Numbered from the stretch's first letter, positions 8,302 to 17,880 are shown. The stretch is 33,908 nt of DNA from an uncultured Mycoplasmatota bacterium (GCA_947302655.1 CAMYVW010000005.1:1-33908), one strand, 5' to 3'. Translations and numbers: made by a program. Notes: generated by a model from the letters alone, not told the origin.

Positions 8302-8326
8302 GATATTTCCCAGGAAATATCTTTTT
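8302..8326 (+). terminator. Intrinsic terminator after khpB, also a Noc-site match
   Basis: GATATTTCC (8302-8310) pairs perfectly with GGAAATATC (8313-8321) across a 2-base centre, followed by five T. Within it ATTTCCCAGGAAAT (8305-8318) differs by a single base from the published Noc-binding palindrome ATTTCCCGGGAAAT. As an RNA hairpin the two-base loop would open to four bases. It ends the rpmH-khpB unit. Confidence 0.8.
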
Positions 8327-8345
8327 ACATTAGAAAGGTGATTTT

Positions 8346-9707
8346 ATGGAAGATACTATATGTGCCATATCCACTTCTAAAGGAGTAGGGGCTATTTCAA
8401 TAATTAGAGTTAGTGGTAATGAAGCAATAGAAATTGTAAGTAAAATATTTAAAGGAAAAGATTTAAAAAAAGTTGAATCCCATACTATTAACTATGGTCA
8501 TATTGAATATAAAGATGAAATAATTGATGAAGTATTAGTATCAGTTATGAAGGGTCCTAAAACATTTACGACAGAAGATATAGTTGAAATAAATACTCAC
8601 GGTGGTATAGCCCCAACAAATAAAGTATTAGAAATACTTTTAGAAAATGGTTGTAGACTGGCTGAACCAGGAGAATTTACTAAAAGAGCATTTTTAAATG
8701 GAAGAATAGATCTTTTAGAAGCTGAAGCTGTTATGGATATGATTGATTCTAAAACAGAAATTCAAAGAAAAATGGCTTCAAACCAAATAAATGGTAAAAC
8801 TTCAAATTTAATTAATGAACTAAGAGATGATATGGTTCAGATTATATCTAATATTAATGTTAATATTGATTATCCTGAATATGATGATGTAGATATTGTT
8901 ACAAATGATGTTTTAATTCCAAAAATTGCTAAATTAAAAGAAAGAATTAATAAAATATTAAAAGAGTCAGAAAATGGTAAATTAATTAAGGAAGGAATTA
9001 AAACTTCAATAATTGGTAGACCCAATGTTGGAAAGAGTAGTTTACTTAATGCTCTTTTAGAAGAAGATAAAGCTATTGTTACTGATATAGCAGGAACTAC
9101 AAGAGATATAGTAGAAGGACAAATATCTATAAACGGAATATTGCTTAACATTATAGATACAGCTGGTATTAGAAATACTGATGACATGATTGAAGCTATA
9201 GGAGTAGAAAAAAGTATTAAAACTATGGATGAATCAGATTTAGTATTATTTATGCTTAACAATAACGAAGAAATAACTGATGATATTAAAGAATTATTAT
9301 CAAAAGTAAAAGATAAAGAATATCTTATACTTATCAATAAAACAGATCTAGAATCCAAATTAGATTTAAATAGTATAAATGTTGATAAGAATAGAGTAGT
9401 GTACTTAAGTATCATTAATAATAAAGGAATTGATGAATTAAAAGAAAAAATTTCTGAATTATTTAATATTAGTGATATAACATCAACAGATCCTACATAT
9501 TTAAACAATGCTAGAAGTATTAGCATATTAAATAAATGTTTAAATAAAGTAGAAGAAGTAGAAGAAGCTGTTAAAAATAATATGCCTATAGATATGATAG
9601 AACTTGATATCAAATCTATATGGGAAGAATTAGGTACTATAAATGGTAGTACTTATGAAGAAGAATTATTAGATGAAATGTTTAAAAGGTTCTGCCTAGG
9701 AAAATAA
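8346..9707 (+). CDS. mnmE: tRNA uridine-34 modification GTPase MnmE
   Basis: MnmE acts with MnmG to add the carboxymethylaminomethyl group to the wobble uridine of certain tRNAs. The 453 residues begin with the folate-binding N-domain (MEDTICAISTSKGVGAISII), with AEPGEFTKRAFLNGRIDL near residue 106. The inserted G domain has G1 GRPNVGKSS (224-232), the AGTTRD switch, DTAGIR and NKTD. The C-terminus is FCLGK, matching the conserved CxGK ending whose Cys is catalytic. The start follows a GGTGAT ribosome site. MnmG follows nine bases after its stop, or 18 with the start preferred here. Confidence 0.98.
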   Translation: MEDTICAISTSKGVGAISIIRVSGNEAIEIVSKIFKGKDLKKVESHTINYGHIEYKDEIIDEVLVSVMKGPKTFTTEDIVEINTHGGIAPTNKVLEILLENGCRLAEPGEFTKRAFLNGRIDLLEAEAVMDMIDSKTEIQRKMASNQINGKTSNLINELRDDMVQIISNINVNIDYPEYDDVDIVTNDVLIPKIAKLKERINKILKESENGKLIKEGIKTSIIGRPNVGKSSLLNALLEEDKAIVTDIAGTTRDIVEGQISINGILLNIIDTAGIRNTDDMIEAIGVEKSIKTMDESDLVLFMLNNNEEITDDIKELLSKVKDKEYLILINKTDLESKLDLNSINVDKNRVVYLSIINNKGIDELKEKISELFNISDITSTDPTYLNNARSISILNKCLNKVEEVEEAVKNNMPIDMIELDIKSIWEELGTINGSTYEEELLDEMFKRFCLGK

Positions 9708-9725
9708 AAAAAGAAGGTGAAATGT

Positions 9726-11600
9726 ATGGGTTATGAGATTATTGTTGTTGGTGGCGGTCACGCTGGTTGTGAAGCTGCTCATGCATGTGCAAAAAAAGGA
9801 CATAAGACATTACTTATAACTGGAAATATTAAAAATATTGCGGATATGCCTTGTAATCCACACATTGGTGGTAGTGCTAAAGGCATCGTAGTAAGAGAAA
9901 TTGATGCACTTGGTGGAGTAATGGGTAAAGTTGCTGACAAAACTCACTTACAAATTAAAATGCTTAATAGTGCTAAAGGACCTGCTGTTCAATCATTAAG
10001 AGCACAAGGAGATAAGATTACTTATCCAAAAGAAATGCTTAATACTCTTAATTCTTTAGAAAACTTAGAAATAAGAGAGGGAATGGTTGAAGATTTAATT
10101 GTTGAAGATAAGGTTGTCAAAGGAATTATATTAGAAAATGGTGAAAAAGTAGATTCTAATATAGTTATTTTAACAACAGGTACTTACTTAAAAGCTGACA
10201 TTTTAGTAGGATCAACAAGAACAAGACAAGGTCCTCATGGAGAAAAACCGTCTCAATACTTAAGTGATAAGTTGAGAGATTATGGATTTACTATTAAAAG
10301 ACTTAAAACAGGGACTCCTCAAAGAATTGATCGAAGTTCTATTGATTTTTCTAAAACTAAACCAGAATTAGGTGACGATAAGTTATTAACATTTAGTTTT
10401 GACTTAGAACCTCAATATAAGATTGAAGATCAAGAACCTTGTTATTTAACATATACAACTCCAGAAACTCATAAAATAATTATGGATAATTTAAATAAAT
10501 CATCAATGTATGGTGCACTTGATGATATAGAAGGTATTGGTCCTAGATACTGTCCTTCAATTGAAGATAAAGTAGTTAGATTTTCAGATAAAGAAAGACA
10601 TCAACTATTTATTGAACCAGAAAGTAGATATTATGATGATATGTACTTACAAGGTTTTTCAACATCAATGCCTCCAGAAGTTCAAGAGCAAATGGTACAT
10701 AGTTTACCTGGTTTTGAGCATGCAAAAATATTAAAATATGGATATGCAATTGAGTATGATGCAATATATCCAACACAACTTCATGCATCACTTGAAACAA
10801 AAGTATTAGAAAATTTATTTACTGCAGGTCAAATTAATGGAACAAGTGGATATGAAGAAGCTGCATGTCAAGGTTTAATGGCAGGTATTAATGCATCATT
10901 AAAGTTAGAAGGTAAAGAACCACTAGTACTTAAAAGAAATGAAGCATATATTGGTGTATTAATAGATGATTTAATAACAAAAGGAATCAGAGATCCATAT
11001 AGATTACTAACATCTAGAGCAGAATTTAGATTACTTTTAAGAAGTGATAATGCAGATCAAAGATTAAGACAACATGGATATGAAATTGGTTTAATAGATG
11101 ATGAACAAATATCTAGATTAAATAAAAAACTTGAAGATATAGACAAATGCATGGAATTCTTAAAAGAAAACAAACTTAAAATAACTAGTGAAGTAGAAGC
11201 AGTGTTTAATGAGAACATTATACCTGTTCCACAAACAACTCTATCTTATGAACAATTATTGAGAAGACCAGAAATAACTATTGAATTTATAGAAAACTTC
11301 ATAGAAATACCTTTTAGTGATGAAATAAAAGAACAAGTATATATTAATTTAAAATATGAGGGTTATATTCAAAAAGCTTATAAAGAAGCTGAAAAGATGT
11401 TAAAACTAGAAGAAAAACAAATACCTGATGATATTGACTATGATAAGGTAAAAAATATTGCTAGTGAAGCAAGACAAAAATTAAAAGAAGTTAGACCTAC
11501 AACTATAGCTCAAGCAATACGAATTAGTGGTGTAAATCCTGCAGACATATCAATATTATCTGTATATTTAAAGAAGGAATATGCTAATGACAATAGATAA
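9726..11600 (+). CDS. mnmG: tRNA uridine-34 carboxymethylaminomethyl enzyme MnmG (GidA)
   Basis: MnmG is the FAD-dependent partner of MnmE in wobble-uridine modification. The protein opens with the dinucleotide-binding motif VVGGGHAGCEAAHACA, followed by the family stretch DMPCNPHIGGSAKGIVVREIDALGG (quoted here only as DMPCNPHIGG and KGIVVREIDALGG). TGTYLKADI and GQINGTSGYEEAACQGL are also family signatures; the second contains a conserved Cys. The frame is open from a GTG at 9717, but the ATG at 9726 is preferred because AAGGTGAA ends four bases before it. That gives 624 residues, the usual length. The end overlaps the start of rsmG. Confidence 0.98.
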   Translation: MGYEIIVVGGGHAGCEAAHACAKKGHKTLLITGNIKNIADMPCNPHIGGSAKGIVVREIDALGGVMGKVADKTHLQIKMLNSAKGPAVQSLRAQGDKITYPKEMLNTLNSLENLEIREGMVEDLIVEDKVVKGIILENGEKVDSNIVILTTGTYLKADILVGSTRTRQGPHGEKPSQYLSDKLRDYGFTIKRLKTGTPQRIDRSSIDFSKTKPELGDDKLLTFSFDLEPQYKIEDQEPCYLTYTTPETHKIIMDNLNKSSMYGALDDIEGIGPRYCPSIEDKVVRFSDKERHQLFIEPESRYYDDMYLQGFSTSMPPEVQEQMVHSLPGFEHAKILKYGYAIEYDAIYPTQLHASLETKVLENLFTAGQINGTSGYEEAACQGLMAGINASLKLEGKEPLVLKRNEAYIGVLIDDLITKGIRDPYRLLTSRAEFRLLLRSDNADQRLRQHGYEIGLIDDEQISRLNKKLEDIDKCMEFLKENKLKITSEVEAVFNENIIPVPQTTLSYEQLLRRPEITIEFIENFIEIPFSDEIKEQVYINLKYEGYIQKAYKEAEKMLKLEEKQIPDDIDYDKVKNIASEARQKLKEVRPTTIAQAIRISGVNPADISILSVYLKKEYANDNR

Positions 11601-12300
11601 ATTTATTGAAGAATTAAAAAAAATTAACATAGAACTAACAGAAGATCAGTTAAATAAATTCAAAAAATATGCTGATTTTCTTCTTGAATATAACAAAACC
11701 ACTAATCTAACAGCTATTAGAGATATTGAAGGTGTTTATCTTAAACATTTTTATGACTCATTATTAGTTTTAGATAACAATATAATAGATTTCTCAGAAG
11801 TTGAAAGTTTAATTGATATTGGAACAGGAGCTGGTTTCCCAGGTGTAGTTATAAAAATAATGTTTCCAAATATCAAAGTAACATTACTTGATTCAAATAA
11901 TAAAAAAACAACTTTTTTAAAAGAACTAATTAGTGTCCTTGGATTAGATAATGTAACTATAATAAATGATAGAGCTGAAAATTACGTAAAAGAACATAGA
12001 CAAAAATATGATATATCAATTGCTAGAGCAGTATCTGAATTAAGAGTAATTTCAGAACTTTGTTTACCACTTACGAAGATAAATGGATATTTTATTGCAC
12101 TTAAAGGAAACTATGTTCCTGAAATAAAAGCTGCATCAAACACAATAAAAAAACTAGATTCTGAAATCGTAAGTATAAAAGAAAAAATGTTACCAATTGA
12201 AAAGTCATATAGATCATTAATATTTGTTAAAGTTAATAAGAAAATAGATGAAATTTATCCACGTAGATATGAACAAATTATTAAAAAAGAATTGAAATAA
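11587..12300 (+). CDS. rsmG: 16S rRNA (guanine-527-N7) methyltransferase RsmG (GidB)
   Basis: RsmG methylates G527 of 16S rRNA using S-adenosylmethionine. It shows the NLTAIRD motif after an N-terminal helical segment, then the SAM-binding loop LIDIGTGAGFPGVVIKI, the LLDSNNKKTTFL acidic loop and SIARAVSELRV, in the expected order. Two ATG codons compete: 11581 and 11587. GAAGGA at 11573-11578 is only two bases from the first but eight from the second, so I chose 11587 (237 residues). The coding region overlaps the end of mnmG by 14 bases, as is common for gidA-gidB. Confidence 0.97.
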   Translation: MTIDKFIEELKKINIELTEDQLNKFKKYADFLLEYNKTTNLTAIRDIEGVYLKHFYDSLLVLDNNIIDFSEVESLIDIGTGAGFPGVVIKIMFPNIKVTLLDSNNKKTTFLKELISVLGLDNVTIINDRAENYVKEHRQKYDISIARAVSELRVISELCLPLTKINGYFIALKGNYVPEIKAASNTIKKLDSEIVSIKEKMLPIEKSYRSLIFVKVNKKIDEIYPRRYEQIIKKELK

Positions 12301-12360
12301 ATGACTAAATAAGATAGAATTAATATAGAATAAAATAGAAAGTAAAAAGGGGTCTATATT

Positions 12361-13827
12361 ATGGATGAAACAAAAGAAGTAAGGCAGATACCGGTTGAGG
12401 ACATAATACCTAATCGATTTCAGCCACGAATTAGTTTTGATGAAAAAGCCTTAAATGAATTATCAAATTCCATAAAACAATGTGGAATCATTCAGCCGTT
12501 AGTTGTTAGACCACTTGGTGATAAATTTGAAATAATAGCTGGTGAGAGAAGATATAAAGCATCAACTATGGCAGGACTTACTACAGTACCTGCAATTGTT
12601 ACAGAAATGGATGATAACACCAGCGCTGAAGTAGCTTTAATAGAAAACGTTCAAAGAAAAGATTTAACAGCAATAGAAGAAGCAAAATCATACAAAAATA
12701 TGCTTGATAGAAACAATCTTACTCAAGAAGAACTTGCAAAAAAGATGGGTTTATCTCAATCAACTATAGCTAATAAATTAAGATTACTTAATTTATGTGA
12801 TGAAGTTCAAAATGCATTAATGAATGAAAAAATATCAGAAAGACATGCAAGAGCTTTATTATCAGTAAATGGTGAAGCAGAACAAGTAAGATGGTTAAAT
12901 AGAATTATTAATGAGCGATTAACTGTCAGACAGTTAGATTTAGCCATTAAGGACGAACAAAATGAAAAGAAACAAATGCCTCAAACAGATGGAGATATTC
13001 CTATCGTTGATATTAACCCAGATATAGATAGTATTATAACAAATGCAACAGATATAAATGCTCCTGAATCAAAACAAAACGTTAATGTCTTTGAGGGTCT
13101 TGCAAGTGTTGATAATAATCAAGATATAAACACTAGTGAAAATAACAATGTTGATTTAGGTAATAGTAAAAATAATGAAGTTCCAAATAAATTTTTTAAT
13201 TTTCTTGAAGATGAAGCAGCAAATATGAATACAGTAGAAGAGCCTACTAATAATGTTGTTGAAGAAAATCAAAAAGAAGAAATATTTAATTTTACTCCTC
13301 AATTTGAGTCACCAAATAATGAGGTCGAAGAGGCAGTTAATGAAACATTAAATAGTAATGTTTCAGAACAAGTTGTTAATGATAACTCTACTGGTGTAGA
13401 AGAAATAGAAACTTTAGAAGTTCTAGATGTTCCGCAACAAGATGTTCCTGTGGAAACAGCTGTTACTGAACCGGTTGAAAATACTGTAGATAATTCTAAA
13501 GAAGACAGTTCATCAAATGATTATATTACAATATCTGATGCAATTGATAATCAAACTTCACCAAATAATAACGTTGAAGAAATTAATATTGAACCAATAC
13601 CAATTGTTGAAGGTAATAACATCTTAGATCCAGTAAAATTATTTGATACACTTGAACCAGGGTTCTATGATAAAGTAAAAGAGAATATTGGTGCTGATTT
13701 AAAGACAGCTATTAATAAATATAGAGATTTAACAACGGATTTAATAAATAGAGGATTTAATATTAACATTGATGAAATTGACGAAGAAAAGAAATATGTC
13801 ATACAAATAGAAATAGGAAAAGAGTGA
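12361..13827 (+). CDS. noc: Noc/ParB-family chromosome-binding protein with long acidic linker
   Basis: This ParB-superfamily CTPase-clamp protein most resembles Noc, which binds palindromic sites and blocks division over the nucleoid. The nucleotide-binding part has GERR (61-64) and ENVQR (95-99). The helix-turn-helix LTQEELAKKMGLSQSTIANK is followed by LRLLNL and SERHARALL, closer to Noc than to Spo0J. About 210 residues of low-complexity Asn/Glu/Val-rich acidic sequence follow (roughly 205-420), then a C-terminal dimerisation region with ADLKTAINKYRDL and a final basic GKE. Bacillus Noc is about 283 residues; this one is 488 because of the linker. It starts directly at DETKEVRQIPVEDI and lacks the amphipathic N-terminal helix that anchors Bacillus Noc in the membrane. 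The position after rsmG is standard for noc, but soj and spo0J are missing after it. Confidence 0.9.
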   Translation: MDETKEVRQIPVEDIIPNRFQPRISFDEKALNELSNSIKQCGIIQPLVVRPLGDKFEIIAGERRYKASTMAGLTTVPAIVTEMDDNTSAEVALIENVQRKDLTAIEEAKSYKNMLDRNNLTQEELAKKMGLSQSTIANKLRLLNLCDEVQNALMNEKISERHARALLSVNGEAEQVRWLNRIINERLTVRQLDLAIKDEQNEKKQMPQTDGDIPIVDINPDIDSIITNATDINAPESKQNVNVFEGLASVDNNQDINTSENNNVDLGNSKNNEVPNKFFNFLEDEAANMNTVEEPTNNVVEENQKEEIFNFTPQFESPNNEVEEAVNETLNSNVSEQVVNDNSTGVEEIETLEVLDVPQQDVPVETAVTEPVENTVDNSKEDSSSNDYITISDAIDNQTSPNNNVEEINIEPIPIVEGNNILDPVKLFDTLEPGFYDKVKENIGADLKTAINKYRDLTTDLINRGFNINIDEIDEEKKYVIQIEIGKE

Positions 13828-13849
13828 TTATAAATAATCACTCTTTTTT
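13821..13849. terminator. Terminator shared by convergent noc and PBP genes
   Basis: AGAGTGATTA (13821-13830) pairs perfectly with TAATCACTCT (13835-13844) around a TAAA loop, followed by T on the plus strand to 13849. The stem contains the stop codons of both genes, which face each other. It is strong for the plus strand; the minus-strand T tract is short. Confidence 0.85.
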
Positions 13850-15763
13850 ATTAACTATTTCTGATCCTTTAAAAAAATAGAATAAAGCAGTTCTTGATGG
13901 ATCTTTTGTTTCTTCTCCTGTTATTGCATCTAATGGAATAGCAACAACATCCTCTGGTGTTTTATACCATTTAATGTTATTTTCATTATAATGAATTTGT
14001 TCAATTGTATCAGCAAATATATTCTTTGCATATGAACTTTTAGTTATTGATACATCAGAACCATCATCATTACCAGTCCAAACAAGCATAAGTTTATTTG
14101 GATTATAACCAACTGTCCAAAAGTCCGTATTGGTTGAACCCGTTTTGATAGCATATTTTTCTTTAAGTTTATTCTTAATTACTAACGCAGTAGGTTTTGT
14201 ATAATCTATAAATACATCATTGGTTGTATTTGATAGCATCTCGTTAAGAATATAAACATAATTTGAGTTTAAAACTTCAATTTCTTGTTCATCAAATTCA
14301 TATAAAATATTTCCATCTGAATCTTCAACTTTATTAATTAAATGTAGAGGAATATATTTTCCTTCGTTTGCAAGTGTATTGTAGCCTTGTGCAAAATCAA
14401 TCATTTTTATTTCATTTGTTCCAAGTGGAAATGATGGAACATCCTTAAGTTTTTGCTTAATTCCTGATTTATACACATTGTTGATAACTTTATCTCCACC
14501 TAAAAATAAATAGGTTTTAACAGCGTATATATTATCAGACAATGCAATTGCAGCTGTCATAGTAATTTTTTTATTAGCATATTTATCTCCATAATTTTTT
14601 GGTGTATATGTTTTACCGTTTTCAAGATTAAAAGTAGTTTCTTCATTTAAGAAAAGAGATGATGAGGTAAGATTGTTTTCTAATGCAGTATAATATAGAA
14701 AACTTTTCATTGTAGATCCGACCTGTCTTTTTGCCATTGTTGCTCGATTAAATTGACTTTTGGAATAATCTAATCCACCAGTTAATGCAGTTATACCTCC
14801 TGTTTTGGGATTTGTAATTATACTTGCAACTTGCATGTCTTCGTTTTTCATATAACTATAGATGCTTTTTTCTAAGTTTTCCTGAGCATTTGGATCAAAA
14901 TTGGTGTATATTTTAATTCCTTTTTGCTGAATTATTTTTTGAGGAATAGATACTTTTTCTTTTAATTCATTCATAACAGCATCCTGATAATACATAACAG
15001 TGTTAAGCTTTTGAGATTCATTACTGGCATATATATCAATTTTATTTTTGAATAATTTATTACTTTCTTCTTTTGTTATCTTATTATTTTTTATCATACA
15101 ATTTAAAACCGTTTTTGCTCTTTTAATTGAATTATTATAATTAGAAACAGGATTATAATTTGCGGGACTTTTAGGTATTCCTGCTAATATAATTGCTTCT
15201 TCAGTAGATAAATCTTTAGGATCTTTATTAAAATAATATTTTGATGCATTATATATACCAATATTGCCTTGACCATAATTTATAGTGTTAATATAACCTT
15301 CTAAAATTTCTTTCTTTGAATAATGCACTTCTAAATTTAAAGTTAAAATCATTTCATTCCATTTTCTCGACCATGTTTTATCAAAATTTTGATAAAGGTT
15401 TTTTATATACTGCTGCGATATTGTTGATGCACCTTCAACAATTTTTTTATGAGAAATATTATTAAAAACGGCTTTAATAATTCTTGGATAATCAAATCCG
15501 TTATGTTTATAGAAGTTTTTATCTTCAACCGATAAAACAGCATTAATATAATCTTTAGAGACTTCATTAATCGTGACCCATTTTTTAGTACTAGATCCAG
15601 TATTAACAATGTTTCCATTTATATCATATATATAGTAAGTGTTAGCATTTTTTATAATTGTTTTCGGTTTAAAATAAGCATATAAATAAAGAGAAACAAT
15701 AAAAAATGAAATGCTTAAAATCAAGAAAAGAAAGAGTTTTATTGATAACTTTATTATACGCAT
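13838..15763 (-). CDS. Class A penicillin-binding protein (transglycosylase/transpeptidase)
   Basis: This enzyme polymerises lipid II into glycan strands and cross-links peptidoglycan on the outer face of the membrane. A single membrane segment occupies about residues 5-30. The GT51 glycosyltransferase motifs follow: VEDKNFYKHNGFD (catalytic Glu near residue 80), EGASTISQQYIKNLY and the KKEILEGYINTINYG region. The transpeptidase domain carries STMK (350-353, nucleophile Ser), SDN (409-411) and KTG (540-542), complete and in order. I chose the ATG at 15763 over the upstream TTG because GGTGAA lies four bases before it, giving 641 residues. It stands alone, convergent to noc and divergent from the DUF1934-argS operon. 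Confidence 0.95.
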   Translation of the reverse strand: MRIIKLSIKLFLFLILSISFFIVSLYLYAYFKPKTIIKNANTYYIYDINGNIVNTGSSTKKWVTINEVSKDYINAVLSVEDKNFYKHNGFDYPRIIKAVFNNISHKKIVEGASTISQQYIKNLYQNFDKTWSRKWNEMILTLNLEVHYSKKEILEGYINTINYGQGNIGIYNASKYYFNKDPKDLSTEEAIILAGIPKSPANYNPVSNYNNSIKRAKTVLNCMIKNNKITKEESNKLFKNKIDIYASNESQKLNTVMYYQDAVMNELKEKVSIPQKIIQQKGIKIYTNFDPNAQENLEKSIYSYMKNEDMQVASIITNPKTGGITALTGGLDYSKSQFNRATMAKRQVGSTMKSFLYYTALENNLTSSSLFLNEETTFNLENGKTYTPKNYGDKYANKKITMTAAIALSDNIYAVKTYLFLGGDKVINNVYKSGIKQKLKDVPSFPLGTNEIKMIDFAQGYNTLANEGKYIPLHLINKVEDSDGNILYEFDEQEIEVLNSNYVYILNEMLSNTTNDVFIDYTKPTALVIKNKLKEKYAIKTGSTNTDFWTVGYNPNKLMLVWTGNDDGSDVSITKSSYAKNIFADTIEQIHYNENNIKWYKTPEDVVAIPLDAITGEETKDPSRTALFYFFKGSEIVNKKE

Positions 15764-15827
15764 ATATTTCACCAAATTTATTATGTAATTTTTTTATTAA
15801 AATATGAGTGCAATATACTAATCAATG

Positions 15828-15836
15828 TGTTATAAT
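15828..15836 (+). promoter_or_regulatory. Extended -10 promoter for the DUF1934-argS operon
   Basis: TGTTATAAT is a perfect -10 (15831-15836) with the upstream TG of extended -10 promoters. A weak GTGCAA lies 17 bases upstream as a possible -35. It lies 24 bases before the start of the first gene. Confidence 0.55.
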
Positions 15837-15860
15837 GTGATACGAAAAATTGGTGATTTT

Positions 15861-16208
15861 ATGAGATTGACCCATGTTATAAATAATAAAGTTTATAGTA
15901 CACATATGAATTTAAAAAATAAATGCAAAGAAAAAGGTAAAAAATATGAATTTTTCCTTGATAATATTATAAATAGCATTTATATTACTGATAGACTTAT
16001 TTTTATAAGAGAAAGTGATGAATATAGTTTTAAATTAGAAATATCTGATATTTCATCATGTGAGTTATTTTTAAAACAAGAAAATAAATCATTTAATATT
16101 GGAGTCATTAATGCTCATTATGATATCTCTAATGATAAAATTGAATTTTGTTATAAGTTAGAAACTGATGAGGATCAACATCAAATAATATTAGAAATTG
16201 GTGATTAG
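15861..16208 (+). CDS. DUF1934 (YwiB-like) beta-barrel protein
   Basis: The 115-residue protein looks like the DUF1934/YwiB family, small lipocalin-like beta barrels of unknown function that commonly sit directly upstream of argS in Bacilli. The sequence alternates short beta strands (for example IYITDRLIFIRESDEYSFKL) and ends with QHQIILEIGD, which matches the final strand of the family. The frame is open from 15825, but the ATG at 15861 follows GGTGAT by three bases and gives a family-sized protein. Its end reaches the argS ribosome site with one base between the stop and the argS ATG. Assignment rests mainly on synteny and fold-like pattern. Confidence 0.75.
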   Translation: MRLTHVINNKVYSTHMNLKNKCKEKGKKYEFFLDNIINSIYITDRLIFIRESDEYSFKLEISDISSCELFLKQENKSFNIGVINAHYDISNDKIEFCYKLETDEDQHQIILEIGD

Positions 16209-16209
16209 T

Positions 16210-17868
16210 ATGAAGAATGAAATTATTAATGAAGTATCTTCTATTCTTAATGTAGATAAATCTTTGGTAAAGATTGAATACCCAAAAGATAGAAGTATGG
16301 GTGATTATGCAATTCCATGTTTTAATTTTTCAAAGGAGTTACATAAAAGTCCTATCGAAATAGCCAACTATTTAAAAGAAAAATTAAACTATTCATCGAA
16401 TGTAGTTAATGGCTATTTAAATATATTTATGGATAAAAAACAAACAACTAAATCTCTACTTGAAAAGATTCTATTAGAAAAAGAAAATTATGGTTTTAAT
16501 GATTACGGTGCTGGTAAAAACCTTGTTATTGAATATTCTTCACCAAATATTGCAAAGCCTTTTGGTATGGGACATTTAAGAACAACTGTTATAGGTCAAG
16601 CATTATACAACATTTCAAAAAAATGTGGATATAATGTAAAATCTATAAATTATCTTGGTGATTATGGAACTCAATTTGGAAAACTTATATATGCATATAA
16701 AACATGGGGTAATAAAGATGTTTCAGATAGTGAAATAATTAATGAATTAAAAAGAGTTTATGTAAAATTTCATGAGGAAGCTGAAAAAGACCAAAGTCTT
16801 GATGATGAGGGAAGAAAATGGTTTAAATTACTTGAAAATAATGATGAAGAAGCATTAAGTTACTGGAATAGGTTTAAAGATGCTTCAATAAAAGAGTTTA
16901 ATAAAACATATGAATTATTAAAAATTGATAAATTTGATGAAATAAGTGGAGAATCATTTTATAAGGATTCAATGCAAAAAGTAGTAGAAATGTTAGAAGA
17001 AAAAAATCTTCTTACTATAAGTGAAGGTGCTACAATCGTTCCGTTTGATGATATTGCACCTGCAATTATAAAAAGAACTGATGGGGCATCACTATATATT
17101 ACACGTGATCTTGCAGCCATCTTTGATAGAAAAGAAAGATATAACTTTGATGAAATCTTATATGTTGTTGGAAATGAGCAAGCCCTACATTTTGAACAAC
17201 TTAAAAGAATTATAAATTTATTAGGATATAACTGGGAAGATGAGGTAAAACATATCGGATTTGGTATGTTGCTACAAAATGGCAAAAAAATGTCTACAAG
17301 ACATGGAAAATCAGTTGTCTTAATGGATGTTTTATATGAAGCAATTGATCTTGCTAAAAAATATATTCAAGAAAAAAATCCAAGTTTAGAAAATATAGAT
17401 GAAGTTAGCAAAAGCATCGGAGTTGGAGCAGTTATTTTTAATGATTTAAAGAACTACCGAATTAATGATATTGAGTTTAATTTAGAAGATACATTAAGGT
17501 TTGAAGGATCAACTGGTCCATACTTACAATATACTTATGCAAGAATACAATCACTACTAAATAATAAACAAAATATTGAAGTAGCATATGATAATATAGA
17601 AATTAGTGATGATGTTTGGAATTTAATTTGGAACTTATCTAAATATCAAGAAAATATCATTTATGCAAAGGAAACAAATGATCCATCAATTATAGCAAAA
17701 TACTTACTTGATTTAGCATCTGACTTTAATAAGTTCTATGCTCATGAAAGAATTATTGATGATATAAAAGAGTATACTGAATTTAAATTAAATCTATCAG
17801 AAGCTGTATCAATTGTTATTAAAGACGGATTAAATTTATTAAATATAGATGTTATAAATCAAATGTAG
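16210..17868 (+). CDS. argS: Arginyl-tRNA synthetase
   Basis: ArgRS charges tRNA-Arg. The 552-residue class I synthetase has an N-terminal tRNA D-loop-binding domain (about 1-85). The HIGH-like motif follows in SSPNIAKPFGMGH (GMGH at 119-122), then YLGDYGTQFGKLIYA, and the KMSK-equivalent KMST at 360-363 followed by RHGKSVV. The anticodon-binding DALR domain contains GPYLQYTYARIQSLL and occupies the C-terminus, although the end (DGLNLLNIDVINQM) replaces the usual LGVxxPxRM. The ATG at 16210 follows GGTGAT by four bases. It lies between the DUF1934 gene and rpoE, as in Bacillus. Confidence 0.98.
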   Translation: MKNEIINEVSSILNVDKSLVKIEYPKDRSMGDYAIPCFNFSKELHKSPIEIANYLKEKLNYSSNVVNGYLNIFMDKKQTTKSLLEKILLEKENYGFNDYGAGKNLVIEYSSPNIAKPFGMGHLRTTVIGQALYNISKKCGYNVKSINYLGDYGTQFGKLIYAYKTWGNKDVSDSEIINELKRVYVKFHEEAEKDQSLDDEGRKWFKLLENNDEEALSYWNRFKDASIKEFNKTYELLKIDKFDEISGESFYKDSMQKVVEMLEEKNLLTISEGATIVPFDDIAPAIIKRTDGASLYITRDLAAIFDRKERYNFDEILYVVGNEQALHFEQLKRIINLLGYNWEDEVKHIGFGMLLQNGKKMSTRHGKSVVLMDVLYEAIDLAKKYIQEKNPSLENIDEVSKSIGVGAVIFNDLKNYRINDIEFNLEDTLRFEGSTGPYLQYTYARIQSLLNNKQNIEVAYDNIEISDDVWNLIWNLSKYQENIIYAKETNDPSIIAKYLLDLASDFNKFYAHERIIDDIKEYTEFKLNLSEAVSIVIKDGLNLLNIDVINQM

Positions 17869-17880
17869 GAGGAAAATCAA

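Noticed and set aside
8870-9613. A 247-residue minus-strand frame opposite mnmE
   Set aside because: It is the antisense shadow of a well-supported gene; its Ser/Ile/Leu-rich composition comes from the complement of AT-rich codons.
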